Positions 1-5,415 of a stretch of 5,415 nt of DNA are shown here, in pieces (position 1 is the first letter of the stretch; each line of letters starts with the position of its first letter). This DNA comes from Deltaproteobacteria bacterium. GTDB lineage: Bacteria; Desulfobacterota; Dissulfuribacteria; Dissulfuribacterales; QOAL01. The position numbers and the translations under genes were made by a program. The stretch lies in the NCBI GenBank assembly GCA_026988585.1, contig JALSKY010000002.1, positions 1 through 5,415 of the forward strand, in the 5' to 3' direction. The notes below the pieces were generated by a model. That model saw nothing but the letters and a program-made list of their open reading frames with translations, did not search any database and was not told where the DNA came from.

Positions 1-140
1 CACGGCTGATTGTTCAGGCCGGACGGGGCCCAGTGGCCTGCCCTGATTATTTCGATTATATCATCTTCCGATACCGGTTCCTGGGTAAACTGCCTTACAC
101 TTCTCCTGGTGTATATGGCATCGAGTACTGGATTGTTCAT
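1..140 (-). CDS. Nitroreductase-family flavoprotein, N-terminal part (runs off left edge)
   Basis: Reading the minus strand from the ATG at 140-138 gives 46 complete codons open to the window edge, starting MNNPVLDAIYTRRSVR. The pattern is typical of the nitroreductase N-terminus: an 'AIYTRRSVRQF' block at residues 8-18, where the family's basic RRSxRxF segment contacts the FMN phosphate, then a helix, then 'AGHWAPSGLNNQP' at residues 34-46, the family's second conserved block. Members are FMN-dependent, usually dimeric, cytoplasmic NAD(P)H oxidoreductases acting on nitro compounds, quinones or flavins; the physiological substrate cannot be told from this fragment. A strong GAGGAG ribosome site lies 7 bases upstream and fixes the start. 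It is divergent from the heme cluster. About three quarters of a usual protein of this family (some 170-200 residues) lies outside the window. BluB and other specialised members cannot be excluded. Confidence 0.88.
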   Translation of the reverse strand, partial: MNNPVLDAIYTRRSVRQFTQEPVSEDDIIEIIRAGHWAPSGLNNQP

Positions 141-147
141 TTTTCTT

Positions 148-153
148 CTCCTC
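148..153 (-). promoter_or_regulatory. Ribosome binding site of the nitroreductase gene
   Basis: The minus strand reads GAGGAG here, followed by seven purine-rich bases and then the ATG at 140-138. This near-consensus Shine-Dalgarno site supports the minus-strand start and shows that the left edge is coding on the minus strand, not on the plus strand. Confidence 0.8.
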
Positions 154-218
154 TTTCAAAGATCCATGACTGGTAGAGACAGGCATGGCACTTGGATCCA
201 TTTTTCCCCTTTCTGTTA

Positions 219-247
219 AGAGTAAGTTTTTTCTGTTGCTGCATCAA
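219..247 (-). promoter_or_regulatory. Candidate promoter for the nitroreductase gene (weak)
   Basis: On the minus strand, TTGATG (247-242) and TACTCT (224-219) are separated by 17 bases, the ideal sigma-70 spacing. The -35 matches 4 of 6 consensus bases but the -10 only 3 of 6. Transcription would start near 212, giving a leader of about 70 bases before the ATG. The assignment rests on spacing and location only. Confidence 0.2.
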
Positions 248-312
248 GCGCATAGCGATAATTCCTTCATTTTTCCGGTAGATCTTGGCAACAGATGGTC
301 TCAGATGTTATT

Positions 313-344
313 TTGACCAGAACGTGTCTATTGTTCTTTATGAT
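313..344 (+). promoter_or_regulatory. Candidate promoter for the heme cluster (weak)
   Basis: TATGAT at 339-344 matches the -10 consensus at 5 of 6 positions. The best -35-like element is TTGACC at 313-318, but the 20-base spacer is longer than normal, so one of the two elements may be wrong. If real, transcription would begin near 351 and the leader to the ATG at 403 would be about 50 bases. A promoter here would also mean the open frame between 295 and 402 is not translated. Confidence 0.2.
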
Positions 345-388
345 CCTGCCGGTTTTTGTGCAGGGCTGTTTCTGTTTCATACAGTGCT

Positions 389-393
389 TAGGA
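389..393 (+). promoter_or_regulatory. Ribosome binding site deciding the start of the radical SAM gene
   Basis: TAGGA at 389-393 lies 9 bases before the ATG at 403, a workable Shine-Dalgarno spacing. No comparable site precedes the in-frame ATG codons at 295 or 340. This is the main sequence argument for starting the protein at 403. Confidence 0.6.
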
Positions 394-402
394 CTATCTC
401 AG

Positions 403-1458
403 ATGGAATTTAAACTTAAATGGTTGGCCTGGGAGATTACCAGGCGTTGCAATCTAAACTGTATCCACTGCCGTTCCTCTTCCGAGATGGAGGTGGCTGG
501 GCATCCTGATTTCTCTCTCAGTGAGGGCAGGCGGATAATGGATGATATCGCCGGCTTTGCCAAGCCAGTGGTTGTCCTGTCCGGCGGCGAGCCTCTTCTC
601 CGGAGTGACTGGGCAGAGATTGCTGAATATGGCACTGGCAAGGGTTTTCGGGTCTGCATTGCCACCAACGGGACCCTGGTCACCAGGCAGGTTTGTAAAG
701 AGATGAAGGATGTGGGCATTCGCATGGTCTCTTTGAGCCTTGACGGGTCAACTGCGGCGATCCATGACAACTTCAGGAATCAGCCAGGGGCCTTTGAGGG
801 TATCATCAATGCCGCCAGGCTCTTCAGAGAGGAGGGAATAGATTTTCTCATAAATTCGTCCTTTACCAAGCGGAACCAGCAGGATATTCCAAACGTGTTC
901 AGACTGGCCAAAGAGCTTGGCGCAACGGCGTGGTATCTCTTCATGATTGTACCTACAGGCCGTGGCGAGGATGTGATGGACGAGCTCATCTCACCTGAAG
1001 ACTATGAAGAGATCCTAAAGTGGCATTATGAACTTGAAAAGCGGGAGAGCGACATCCTGGTCCGTCCAACCTGTGCCCCGCATTATTACCGGATCCGGTT
1101 GCAGGTGGCCAAGGAGAGGGGTGAAAGGGTGGAGGCCAGGACCCTTAAGTTTTCCACTGGCGGGTCCAAGGGGTGCCTTGCTGGTCAGTTGATCTGTCTC
1201 ATAAATGTTGACGGAGATGTACTGCCGTGCAGTTATTTCCCCAAGGCAGCCGGCAACCTGAGGGAACAGTCTATGCAGGATATCTGGGACAACTCAGTGC
1301 TGTTTCAGGAGCTCAGGGATTTTTCCAGCTACAAGGGCCGCTGTGGTGCGTGTGAATATGTTCGAATCTGCGGTGGTTGCAGGGCAAGGGCCTATGCAGT
1401 AACCGGAGATTATCTGGATGAAGAGCCTTTCTGCAGCTATCGTCCAGGCAGGTATTAG
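403..1458 (+). CDS. ahbD: AhbD-type radical SAM heme b synthase (coproheme decarboxylase)
   Basis: This 351-residue protein starts MEFKLKWLAWEITRRC. The radical SAM cluster motif CX3CX2C is at C16, C20 and C23, and the SAM-binding GGEP at 61-64. The C-terminal half carries further cysteines (C258, C276, C314, C317, C323, C326, C344) expected to hold an auxiliary 4Fe-4S cluster. The segment 'CGGCRARAYAVTGDYL' (323-338) and 'PTCAPHYYRI' (222-231) match what I remember of AhbD; the related NirJ/AhbC proteins have CGGNTRVRA at the first of these. AhbD removes two carboxyls from Fe-coproporphyrin III to form the vinyl groups of heme b, without oxygen, in the cytoplasm. An in-frame ATG at 295 would add 36 residues, largely hydrophobic and unlike the family; TAGGA before 403 supports the shorter form. 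hemE follows after 50 bases. Family assignment is firm. The substrate here (coproheme, or possibly coproporphyrinogen) is inferred. Confidence 0.85.
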   Translation: MEFKLKWLAWEITRRCNLNCIHCRSSSEMEVAGHPDFSLSEGRRIMDDIAGFAKPVVVLSGGEPLLRSDWAEIAEYGTGKGFRVCIATNGTLVTRQVCKEMKDVGIRMVSLSLDGSTAAIHDNFRNQPGAFEGIINAARLFREEGIDFLINSSFTKRNQQDIPNVFRLAKELGATAWYLFMIVPTGRGEDVMDELISPEDYEEILKWHYELEKRESDILVRPTCAPHYYRIRLQVAKERGERVEARTLKFSTGGSKGCLAGQLICLINVDGDVLPCSYFPKAAGNLREQSMQDIWDNSVLFQELRDFSSYKGRCGACEYVRICGGCRARAYAVTGDYLDEEPFCSYRPGRY

Positions 1459-1508
1459 GAGTGAATTTTTTAGCATGATGATCCAGGATTAGGGAAGGCG
1501 GAACGGAT

Positions 1509-2564
1509 ATGACAACTGATAACGGCCAGCTGGACCAGTTCAATGACAGTTTTCTGAGGGCTTGTGCAGGGGAGAGGACAACTCCTGTTCCTGTATGGTT
1601 CATGAGACAGGCCGGGCGTTACATGCCTGAATACCAGGCAGTGCGTGGAAAACATGATTTTCTCACCATGTGCAAGCGTCCTGAGTTGGCTGCCGAAGTC
1701 ACTATTCAGCCTGTGGATATTCTGGGCGTGGATGCCGCTATACTGTTTTCGGATATCCTGATTCCCCTGGAGGCCATGGGGGCAGGCCTCTCCTTTCAGG
1801 AGGGCAGGGGGCCTGTTCTCAGCCCACCAATCCGGAGCCGGCAGCAGTTTCAGGAGTTGCATGGCATAGATCCTTACGAGGATCTCCCTTTTGTAATGGA
1901 AGCCATCAGGATGCTCAGGAAGGAGCTGGAAGGCCGGGTACCCCTTATAGGTTTTGCCGGCGCTCCTTTTACCTTGGCGTCCTATCTCATAGAGGGAGGG
2001 ACCACCAAGAGTTTTGTGAATATTAAACGGATGGCCTTTGAAGATCCGAAACTGTTTCATGATCTTATGAGCCTGATAACCGGTGTCACCATTGACTATC
2101 TGACAGCCCAGGCTGAGGCAGGGGCCCAGGCGCTGCAGCTCTTCGATACATGGGCAGGGGTTCTCGGTCGCGCTGATTATGAGGCGTTCGCACTCCCATA
2201 TGCCAAACGTATAGTTCAGGCCCTGAAACAGCAGAATATTCCTTTCATCTATTTCGTATTCAATGGCGGTCATCTCATTGATCTCGTAAAGTCTGCCGGT
2301 GCAGATGTCATGGCCCTGGACTGGCGTACGGATATAGCCCATGCAACAGGCCATCTTGGTTCAGACATAGTGGTTCAGGGCAATCTCGACCCTGCAGCCC
2401 TGTTTCTCCCTGAGGATGAGCTGCGCCAGCGTATATCCCGGATACTCCAGCAGGGCAGGGGGGCCAAGGCCCATATCTTCAATCTCGGACATGGTATCAT
2501 GCCGGAGATTCCAGTGGAAAAGGTGAAGATGGCTGTTGATCTGGCCCATCAGCTCTCTGCATAG
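1509..2564 (+). CDS. hemE: Uroporphyrinogen III decarboxylase
   Basis: HemE removes the four acetate carboxyls of uroporphyrinogen III to give coproporphyrinogen III, a cofactor-free cytoplasmic step. The 351 residues match the usual family length. The signature 'PVWFMRQAGRYMPEY' is at residues 28-42, with R33 and R37 the substrate-binding arginines. 'FSDIL' at 80-84 supplies the essential aspartate D82, Y159 lies in 'FTLASYLIEGG', 'LFDTWAG' is at 211-217, and the C-terminal 'NLGHGI' supplies H328. These correspond to R37, R41, D86, Y164 and H339 of the human enzyme, so it should be active. The ATG at 1509 is preceded by a modest AAGGCGGA-type ribosome site ending about 7-10 bases upstream. 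It sits 50 bases after the ahbD-like gene and 54 before hemH, consistent with one transcript. Confidence 0.97.
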   Translation: MTTDNGQLDQFNDSFLRACAGERTTPVPVWFMRQAGRYMPEYQAVRGKHDFLTMCKRPELAAEVTIQPVDILGVDAAILFSDILIPLEAMGAGLSFQEGRGPVLSPPIRSRQQFQELHGIDPYEDLPFVMEAIRMLRKELEGRVPLIGFAGAPFTLASYLIEGGTTKSFVNIKRMAFEDPKLFHDLMSLITGVTIDYLTAQAEAGAQALQLFDTWAGVLGRADYEAFALPYAKRIVQALKQQNIPFIYFVFNGGHLIDLVKSAGADVMALDWRTDIAHATGHLGSDIVVQGNLDPAALFLPEDELRQRISRILQQGRGAKAHIFNLGHGIMPEIPVEKVKMAVDLAHQLSA

Positions 2565-2570
2565 AGATGA

Positions 2571-2608
2571 TCTCCCTTATTCATCCCTCTTTGCCATAGA
2601 CAGGGAGA
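2571..2608 (+). promoter_or_regulatory. Inverted repeat that could mask the hemH ribosome binding site
   Basis: In the hemE-hemH gap, TCTCCCT (2571-2577) is perfectly complementary to AGGGAGA (2602-2608), a 7-base stem around a 24-base loop. The right arm is the only Shine-Dalgarno-like sequence before the hemH ATG at 2619. In RNA the two arms could pair and limit hemH translation, or be opened by ribosomes finishing hemE. No run of T follows, so it is not a terminator. Any C/T-rich stretch can pair with a ribosome site, so chance is a real alternative. Confidence 0.3.
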
Positions 2609-2618
2609 GAAGACCGAT

Positions 2619-3593
2619 ATGAGAAAACATTTCCGAACTCCTACAGGTGTGGTGCTTCTCAATATGGGTGGTCCGGACAGTTTGGATGCGGTGCGCCCCT
2701 TTCTGTTCAACCTCTTTTCAGACAGGGAGATAATTCGCCTTGGGCCAGCCCTTCTTCAGCCATTGATCGCCTGGTTCATTGCAAGACGCCGTGCTCCAAA
2801 GAGTGCGGAGAGTTACAGAAAGATAGGAGGGCGTTCTCCCATCAACGAGATCACGGCTGCCCAGGCCAGTGCCCTGGAGGATATGCTCTCTGAGCAGGTG
2901 AAGGGGGAACGTTTTCTCTGCTCTCCCGGTATGAGATACTGGCACCCCAGGACGCCGGATGTATTGCAGGAGCTCAAATCCAAAGGGGTGGAGCGGGTTG
3001 TTGGGTTGACCCTCTATCCACACTATTCCCGTGCCACCACCGGTTCATCGCTCCGGGATTTTGAAAAGGCGGCATCTTCTCTTGGACTCAACCATGTAAC
3101 AGTGAAGCAGTATTCTGATCATCCCGATTATATCGCTGCCCTGGAGAACTCCCTTCGCATAGGGTTGAAAAATATGCGCGAGAAGGATTTTGTCCTGGTT
3201 TACAGCGCCCATAATCTGCCTGTGGAGATGATAGAGCAGGGTGATCCATATCTTGATCACGTTAAGGCTACCATTGCTGCTCTGGAGGCCCGTACCGGCA
3301 TCAAGGGAGAGCTCTGTTTTCAGAGCAGGAGCGGCCCTGTGGAATGGTTGGAGCCTACTACAGAGGAGATGCTTAACAGTTTGGCTGACCAGGGCAGGCG
3401 GGAGATCCTGATCATGCCCATAAGTTTTGTGTCTGACCATGTGGAAACCCTTTATGAGATCGATATCCAATATGGAGAGATCATGAAAAAGAGGGGAGTT
3501 CGCCTGGTCAGGACTCCATCCCTGAACCATGATGAAAAATTTATTTATGCCCTTTCCCAGCTGGTGAAGGATGCCCTGCAAGAATTTGATTAG
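2619..3593 (+). CDS. hemH: Ferrochelatase
   Basis: This enzyme inserts Fe2+ into a porphyrin, the final step of the protoporphyrin route or the penultimate step of the coproporphyrin route. The 324 residues match bacterial ferrochelatases. N-terminal 'VVLLNMGGPDS' (11-21) is followed by 'YRKIGGRSPI' (66-75) and 'YPHYSRATTGSS' (133-144). The metal-site histidine is H198 in 'VYSAHNLP'. 'FQSRSGPVEWLEP' is at 234-246, and 'FVSDHVETLYEIDIQY' (270-285) carries H274, E276 and E280, equivalent to human H341, E343 and E347. The protein ends shortly after the catalytic core, without the C-terminal 2Fe-2S cysteine extension of animal enzymes. M16 occupies the place of human M76, where Bacillus-type coproporphyrin ferrochelatases have Tyr13, which leans toward protoporphyrin use but does not settle it. 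The start is supported by AGGGAG about 11 bases upstream, within an inverted repeat. Confidence 0.96.
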   Translation: MRKHFRTPTGVVLLNMGGPDSLDAVRPFLFNLFSDREIIRLGPALLQPLIAWFIARRRAPKSAESYRKIGGRSPINEITAAQASALEDMLSEQVKGERFLCSPGMRYWHPRTPDVLQELKSKGVERVVGLTLYPHYSRATTGSSLRDFEKAASSLGLNHVTVKQYSDHPDYIAALENSLRIGLKNMREKDFVLVYSAHNLPVEMIEQGDPYLDHVKATIAALEARTGIKGELCFQSRSGPVEWLEPTTEEMLNSLADQGRREILIMPISFVSDHVETLYEIDIQYGEIMKKRGVRLVRTPSLNHDEKFIYALSQLVKDALQEFD

Positions 3594-3631
3594 CTAATAA
3601 GAATTGTGAGAGTTTATTAAATAAAATGAAT

Positions 3632-3637
3632 AAGGAG
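3632..3637 (+). promoter_or_regulatory. Ribosome binding site of the hemY gene
   Basis: AAGGAG lies 11 bases before the ATG at 3649, a strong core with a slightly long spacer. The surrounding 55-base gap after hemH is markedly A/T-rich compared with the genes, which would keep the site unstructured. The gap holds no terminator hairpin. Confidence 0.6.
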
Positions 3638-3648
3638 ATGATAGAAAT

Positions 3649-5016
3649 ATGTCCAAGACTATAATCATAGGAGGCGGACTTTCCGGTCTGTCTGTGGGCT
3701 GGTATCTGAAGAAGAAGAGGCCGGACTGGGAGCTTGTGATACTTGAAGCCAAAGAGCGTGTAGGCGGCAAGGCATGGTCTGTCAGTGAGCATGGTTATCT
3801 GGTAGAGCGGGGTATAAACGGGGTGCTGGATAACAAGCCAGCCACCCTGGATCTCGCCAGGGATCTTGCTGTTGCCACACTGCCCAGTGAGGATGCCTCC
3901 AGGAGACGTTTTATCGTAAAGGATGGCAAGCTTGCTCAACTGCCGGAGTCTGCAGGGGCATTCCTCAAGTCGGAAATCCTCTCTCCATCAGGCAAGCTGA
4001 GGCTGTTCATGGAGGCCTTTATCCCCAAGTGTGAGGATGAGGATGAATCTCTATCCTCCTTTGCCAGGAGGCGTCTTGGTGAAGAGGCGTACAGGTATAT
4101 GATAGATCCCATGGCCAGCGGCATTTTTGCCGGTGATCCAGAGCGCCTTTCGGTAAGGAATGCCTTTCCAAGGGTATGGGAGCTGGAACAGACCTATGGG
4201 AGCCTGATCAAGGCATCCATCTCGTTGATGATGGAGGCCAGGAAAAAGGGCAAGGGAGGCGGTGCCAAGGCAGGCCCTGGAGGTGTATTGACATCCTTTC
4301 CAGGTGGAATGGAGGATCTGGTGGCAGCCCTGCAGGCCGGGTTGTCCAACCATATCAGGACAGGTGCTCCTGCTGTTGGCATAGAAAAGAGCGGGGAGAA
4401 CTGGCAGGTGGAGATCGCGGGCGGTGAGGTGATAGAGGCGGAAAACCTGGTTTTTTCCTGTCCCTCCTATGTTGCAGCATCTCTGCTGAAAGGGATCAGT
4501 GAAAAGGCCTCAAGGGCACTCTCCGCCATTGAATATCCTCCCATTGCTGTGGTGGCCCTTGGTGTCAAACAGGAGCAGATGCCTGCTGATCTGAACGGAT
4601 TCGGTTTTCTCTGCCCAGGTTCCGAGAAGAGAAATATCCTTGGGTGTCTGTGGGACTCAATGGTATTTCAACACAGGGCCCCTGAAGGACATCACCTGTT
4701 GCGTTGTCTCCTGGGTGGTATGAGGAACAGGCACATAGCCAAAAGGTCCAACAGTGAGCTGGAGGCAATGGTTGTCCAGGAGTTGCGGGATCTTATGGGA
4801 TTGAAGGGGGAACCGGAATACCTCCATATCTTCAGGTGGAATGCTGCCATTCCCCAATACCATGTGGGGCACCACAGGCTCCTTCATGATATTGAACAGG
4901 AGTTTGCCTCTATGGGCAGGCTCTATGCACGTTGTAACTGGATCGGCGGTGTGGCCCTGAACGACTGCGTGGCTCAGTCCAAGATGGTTGCTGAAAGGAT
5001 ATCAAAAAAGGGTTAA
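3649..5016 (+). CDS. hemY: HemY-type FAD-dependent protoporphyrinogen/coproporphyrinogen oxidase
   Basis: This 455-residue flavoprotein removes six electrons from a porphyrinogen: protoporphyrinogen IX to protoporphyrin IX, or coproporphyrinogen III to coproporphyrin III in CgoX enzymes. The N-terminus has the FAD Rossmann fold: 'TIIIGGGLSGL' (4-14), E33 at the end of strand 2, and 'ERVGGK' (36-41). Family blocks follow: 'DPMASGIFAGDPERLSVR' (153-170), 'SFPGGMEDL' (216-224), 'WNAAIPQYHVGH' (397-408) and the C-terminal FAD-contacting 'GGVALNDCVAQSK' (433-445). There is no signal peptide; the mature start is the ATG at 3649. HemY is unrelated to the flavodoxin-like HemG and the membrane HemJ. 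Characterised HemY enzymes use O2, so in an anaerobe another electron acceptor would be needed. The gene lies 55 bases after hemH. Family assignment is firm; proto- versus coproporphyrinogen specificity cannot be read from the sequence by eye. Confidence 0.92.
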   Translation: MSKTIIIGGGLSGLSVGWYLKKKRPDWELVILEAKERVGGKAWSVSEHGYLVERGINGVLDNKPATLDLARDLAVATLPSEDASRRRFIVKDGKLAQLPESAGAFLKSEILSPSGKLRLFMEAFIPKCEDEDESLSSFARRRLGEEAYRYMIDPMASGIFAGDPERLSVRNAFPRVWELEQTYGSLIKASISLMMEARKKGKGGGAKAGPGGVLTSFPGGMEDLVAALQAGLSNHIRTGAPAVGIEKSGENWQVEIAGGEVIEAENLVFSCPSYVAASLLKGISEKASRALSAIEYPPIAVVALGVKQEQMPADLNGFGFLCPGSEKRNILGCLWDSMVFQHRAPEGHHLLRCLLGGMRNRHIAKRSNSELEAMVVQELRDLMGLKGEPEYLHIFRWNAAIPQYHVGHHRLLHDIEQEFASMGRLYARCNWIGGVALNDCVAQSKMVAERISKKG

Positions 5017-5049
5017 CCTCATAAGATCTCTCATATTCAAACCTGTGAT

Positions 5050-5054
5050 GGAGG
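5050..5054 (+). promoter_or_regulatory. Ribosome binding site of the phosphohexomutase gene
   Basis: GGAGG lies 4 bases before an ATG at 5059 and 10 bases before a second in-frame ATG at 5065. Neither spacing is ideal, so the start is ambiguous by two residues. Confidence 0.6.
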
Positions 5055-5058
5055 CGGT

Positions 5059-5415
5059 ATGATCATGGAATTGTCATCTGAGCTTTTCAGAGAATATGAT
5101 ATAAGGGGCGTCGTTGATCAGGATCTTACAGAGGACGCTGTTCGGCAGATCGGTCAGGCCTACGGAAGCATGGTGAAAAGGGCAGGGGGGACCACTGTTA
5201 CCTGCGGTCGTGATGGCCGCCTTCATTCAGAGAGGCTTCAGAACAGTTTGATGGATGGGATTTCCATGGCCGGGATAGATGTTGTAAATATTGGCCTCTG
5301 TCCCACACCGGTCCTCTATTTTTCCATCTTTTCCCTGAAAAGTGATGGCGGGATCCAGGTAACCGGCAGCCATAATCCGCCGGAGTTCAATGGCCTCAAG
5401 ATGTGTGTAGGTAAA
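5059..5415 (+). CDS. Phosphomannomutase/phosphoglucomutase, N-terminal part (runs off right edge)
   Basis: 119 codons are open to the window edge, beginning MIMELSSELFREYDIRG. The family opening 'FREYDIRG' is at residues 10-17, 'TCGRDGRLHS' at 47-56, 'GLCPTPVLYF' at 80-89, and the active-site loop 'TGSHNP' at about 102-107, where the serine is the catalytic phosphoserine of alpha-D-phosphohexomutases. These enzymes interconvert hexose 1- and 6-phosphates (mannose or glucose) through a bisphosphate intermediate, feeding GDP-mannose, lipopolysaccharide, exopolysaccharide or glycogen synthesis. The form resembles the AlgC/ManB type more than GlmM, whose active loop and N-terminus differ, but the sugar-specificity loop is outside the window. 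About three quarters of a typical 450-460-residue protein is missing. The gene starts 42 bases after hemY with no visible terminator, so read-through is plausible, although it has no role in heme synthesis. The start could be 5065 instead. Confidence 0.9.
   Translation, partial: MIMELSSELFREYDIRGVVDQDLTEDAVRQIGQAYGSMVKRAGGTTVTCGRDGRLHSERLQNSLMDGISMAGIDVVNIGLCPTPVLYFSIFSLKSDGGIQVTGSHNPPEFNGLKMCVGK

Larger units (their letters stand above)
141..402. other. Divergent intergenic region between nitroreductase and ahbD-like gene
   Basis: This 262-base stretch separates two divergently transcribed genes and must contain promoters for both. It is richer in A/T runs than the flanking genes. I see no tRNA, no clear riboswitch fold, no transposon end and no strong palindromic operator. 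A weak 5-base inverted repeat (CCATG at 164-168, CATGG at 184-188) is present but unremarkable. The part from 295 to 402 is an open frame continuous with the radical SAM gene, but it is probably leader rather than coding sequence (see that gene). Confidence 0.6.

Noticed and set aside
10..219. Plus-strand open frame of 69 codons at the left edge
   Set aside because: It lies mostly opposite the nitroreductase start on the minus strand, which has a clear family match and strong ribosome site. The plus-strand translation shows no recognisable pattern.
275..352. Imperfect inverted repeat (CCGGTAGATC at 275-284 and GATCCTGCCGG at 342-352), considered as an operator or attenuator
   Set aside because: It needs a bulge and a mismatch and has a loop of nearly 60 bases, within what chance would give.
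403..1458. Reading the radical SAM protein as NirJ/AhbC, a PqqE-like peptide maturase, or HemN
   Set aside because: The C-terminal CGGCRARAY block differs from the CGGNTRVRA type of NirJ/AhbC; there is no short precursor peptide gene beside it; HemN has a different cluster motif and domain layout. The hemE-hemH-hemY context fits AhbD.
1470..2354. Long minus-strand open frame (294 codons) opposite hemE
   Set aside because: It is fully antisense to a firmly identified hemE, has no recognisable motif and looks like a codon-usage shadow.
3594..3648. Possible FNR/CRP-like site or terminator in the A/T-rich hemH-hemY gap
   Set aside because: No dyad matching TTGAT-N4-ATCAA or TGTGA-N6-TCACA and no GC stem followed by T's are present.
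1..5415. tRNA, rRNA, CRISPR array, insertion sequence or other mobile element
   Set aside because: Nearly all the window is accounted for by metabolic genes with short gaps; no repeat arrays, transposase motifs or terminal inverted repeats were seen.

Overview
The window carries a compact heme-biosynthesis cluster on the + strand, with a truncated gene at each edge. Sequence style and gene content (an AhbD-type radical SAM protein beside hemE, hemH and a HemY-type oxidase, with roughly balanced base composition) suggest a deltaproteobacterial / Desulfobacterota-like bacterium, probably anaerobic or microaerophilic. This taxonomic guess comes from protein flavour only; there is no rRNA or other marker.

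Layout: (1) Positions 140 to 1, minus strand: the first 46 codons of a nitroreductase-family flavoprotein, running off the left edge. (2) 141-402: a divergent intergenic region that must hold promoters for both directions; only weak candidates are visible. (3) 403-1458 (+): a radical SAM protein of the AhbD (heme b synthase) type. The open frame extends back to 295, but a Shine-Dalgarno site and family homology favour the start at 403. (4) 1509-2564 (+): hemE, uroporphyrinogen decarboxylase. (5) 2619-3593 (+): hemH, ferrochelatase. (6) 3649-5016 (+): HemY-type FAD-dependent protoporphyrinogen/coproporphyrinogen oxidase. (7) 5059 to the right edge (+): the first 119 codons of a phosphomannomutase/phosphoglucomutase. 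The + strand genes are 42-55 bases apart and no terminator is visible between them, so co-transcription is likely.

How the genes work together: HemE makes coproporphyrinogen III. From there two routes fit the gene set. In the classical order, a coproporphyrinogen oxidase (HemN or HemF, absent here) would act, then HemY and HemH. In the alternative order, HemY oxidises coproporphyrinogen III to coproporphyrin III, HemH inserts iron to give coproheme, and the AhbD-like enzyme decarboxylates two propionates to vinyls. That is the step ChdC/HemQ performs in the coproporphyrin-dependent pathway, and AhbD is known to convert coproheme to heme b. The four adjacent genes could therefore run from uroporphyrinogen III to heme b without HemN, HemF or ChdC, as a hybrid of two known pathways. 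This is inference. A methionine in HemH where Bacillus-type coproporphyrin ferrochelatases have a tyrosine argues partly against it.
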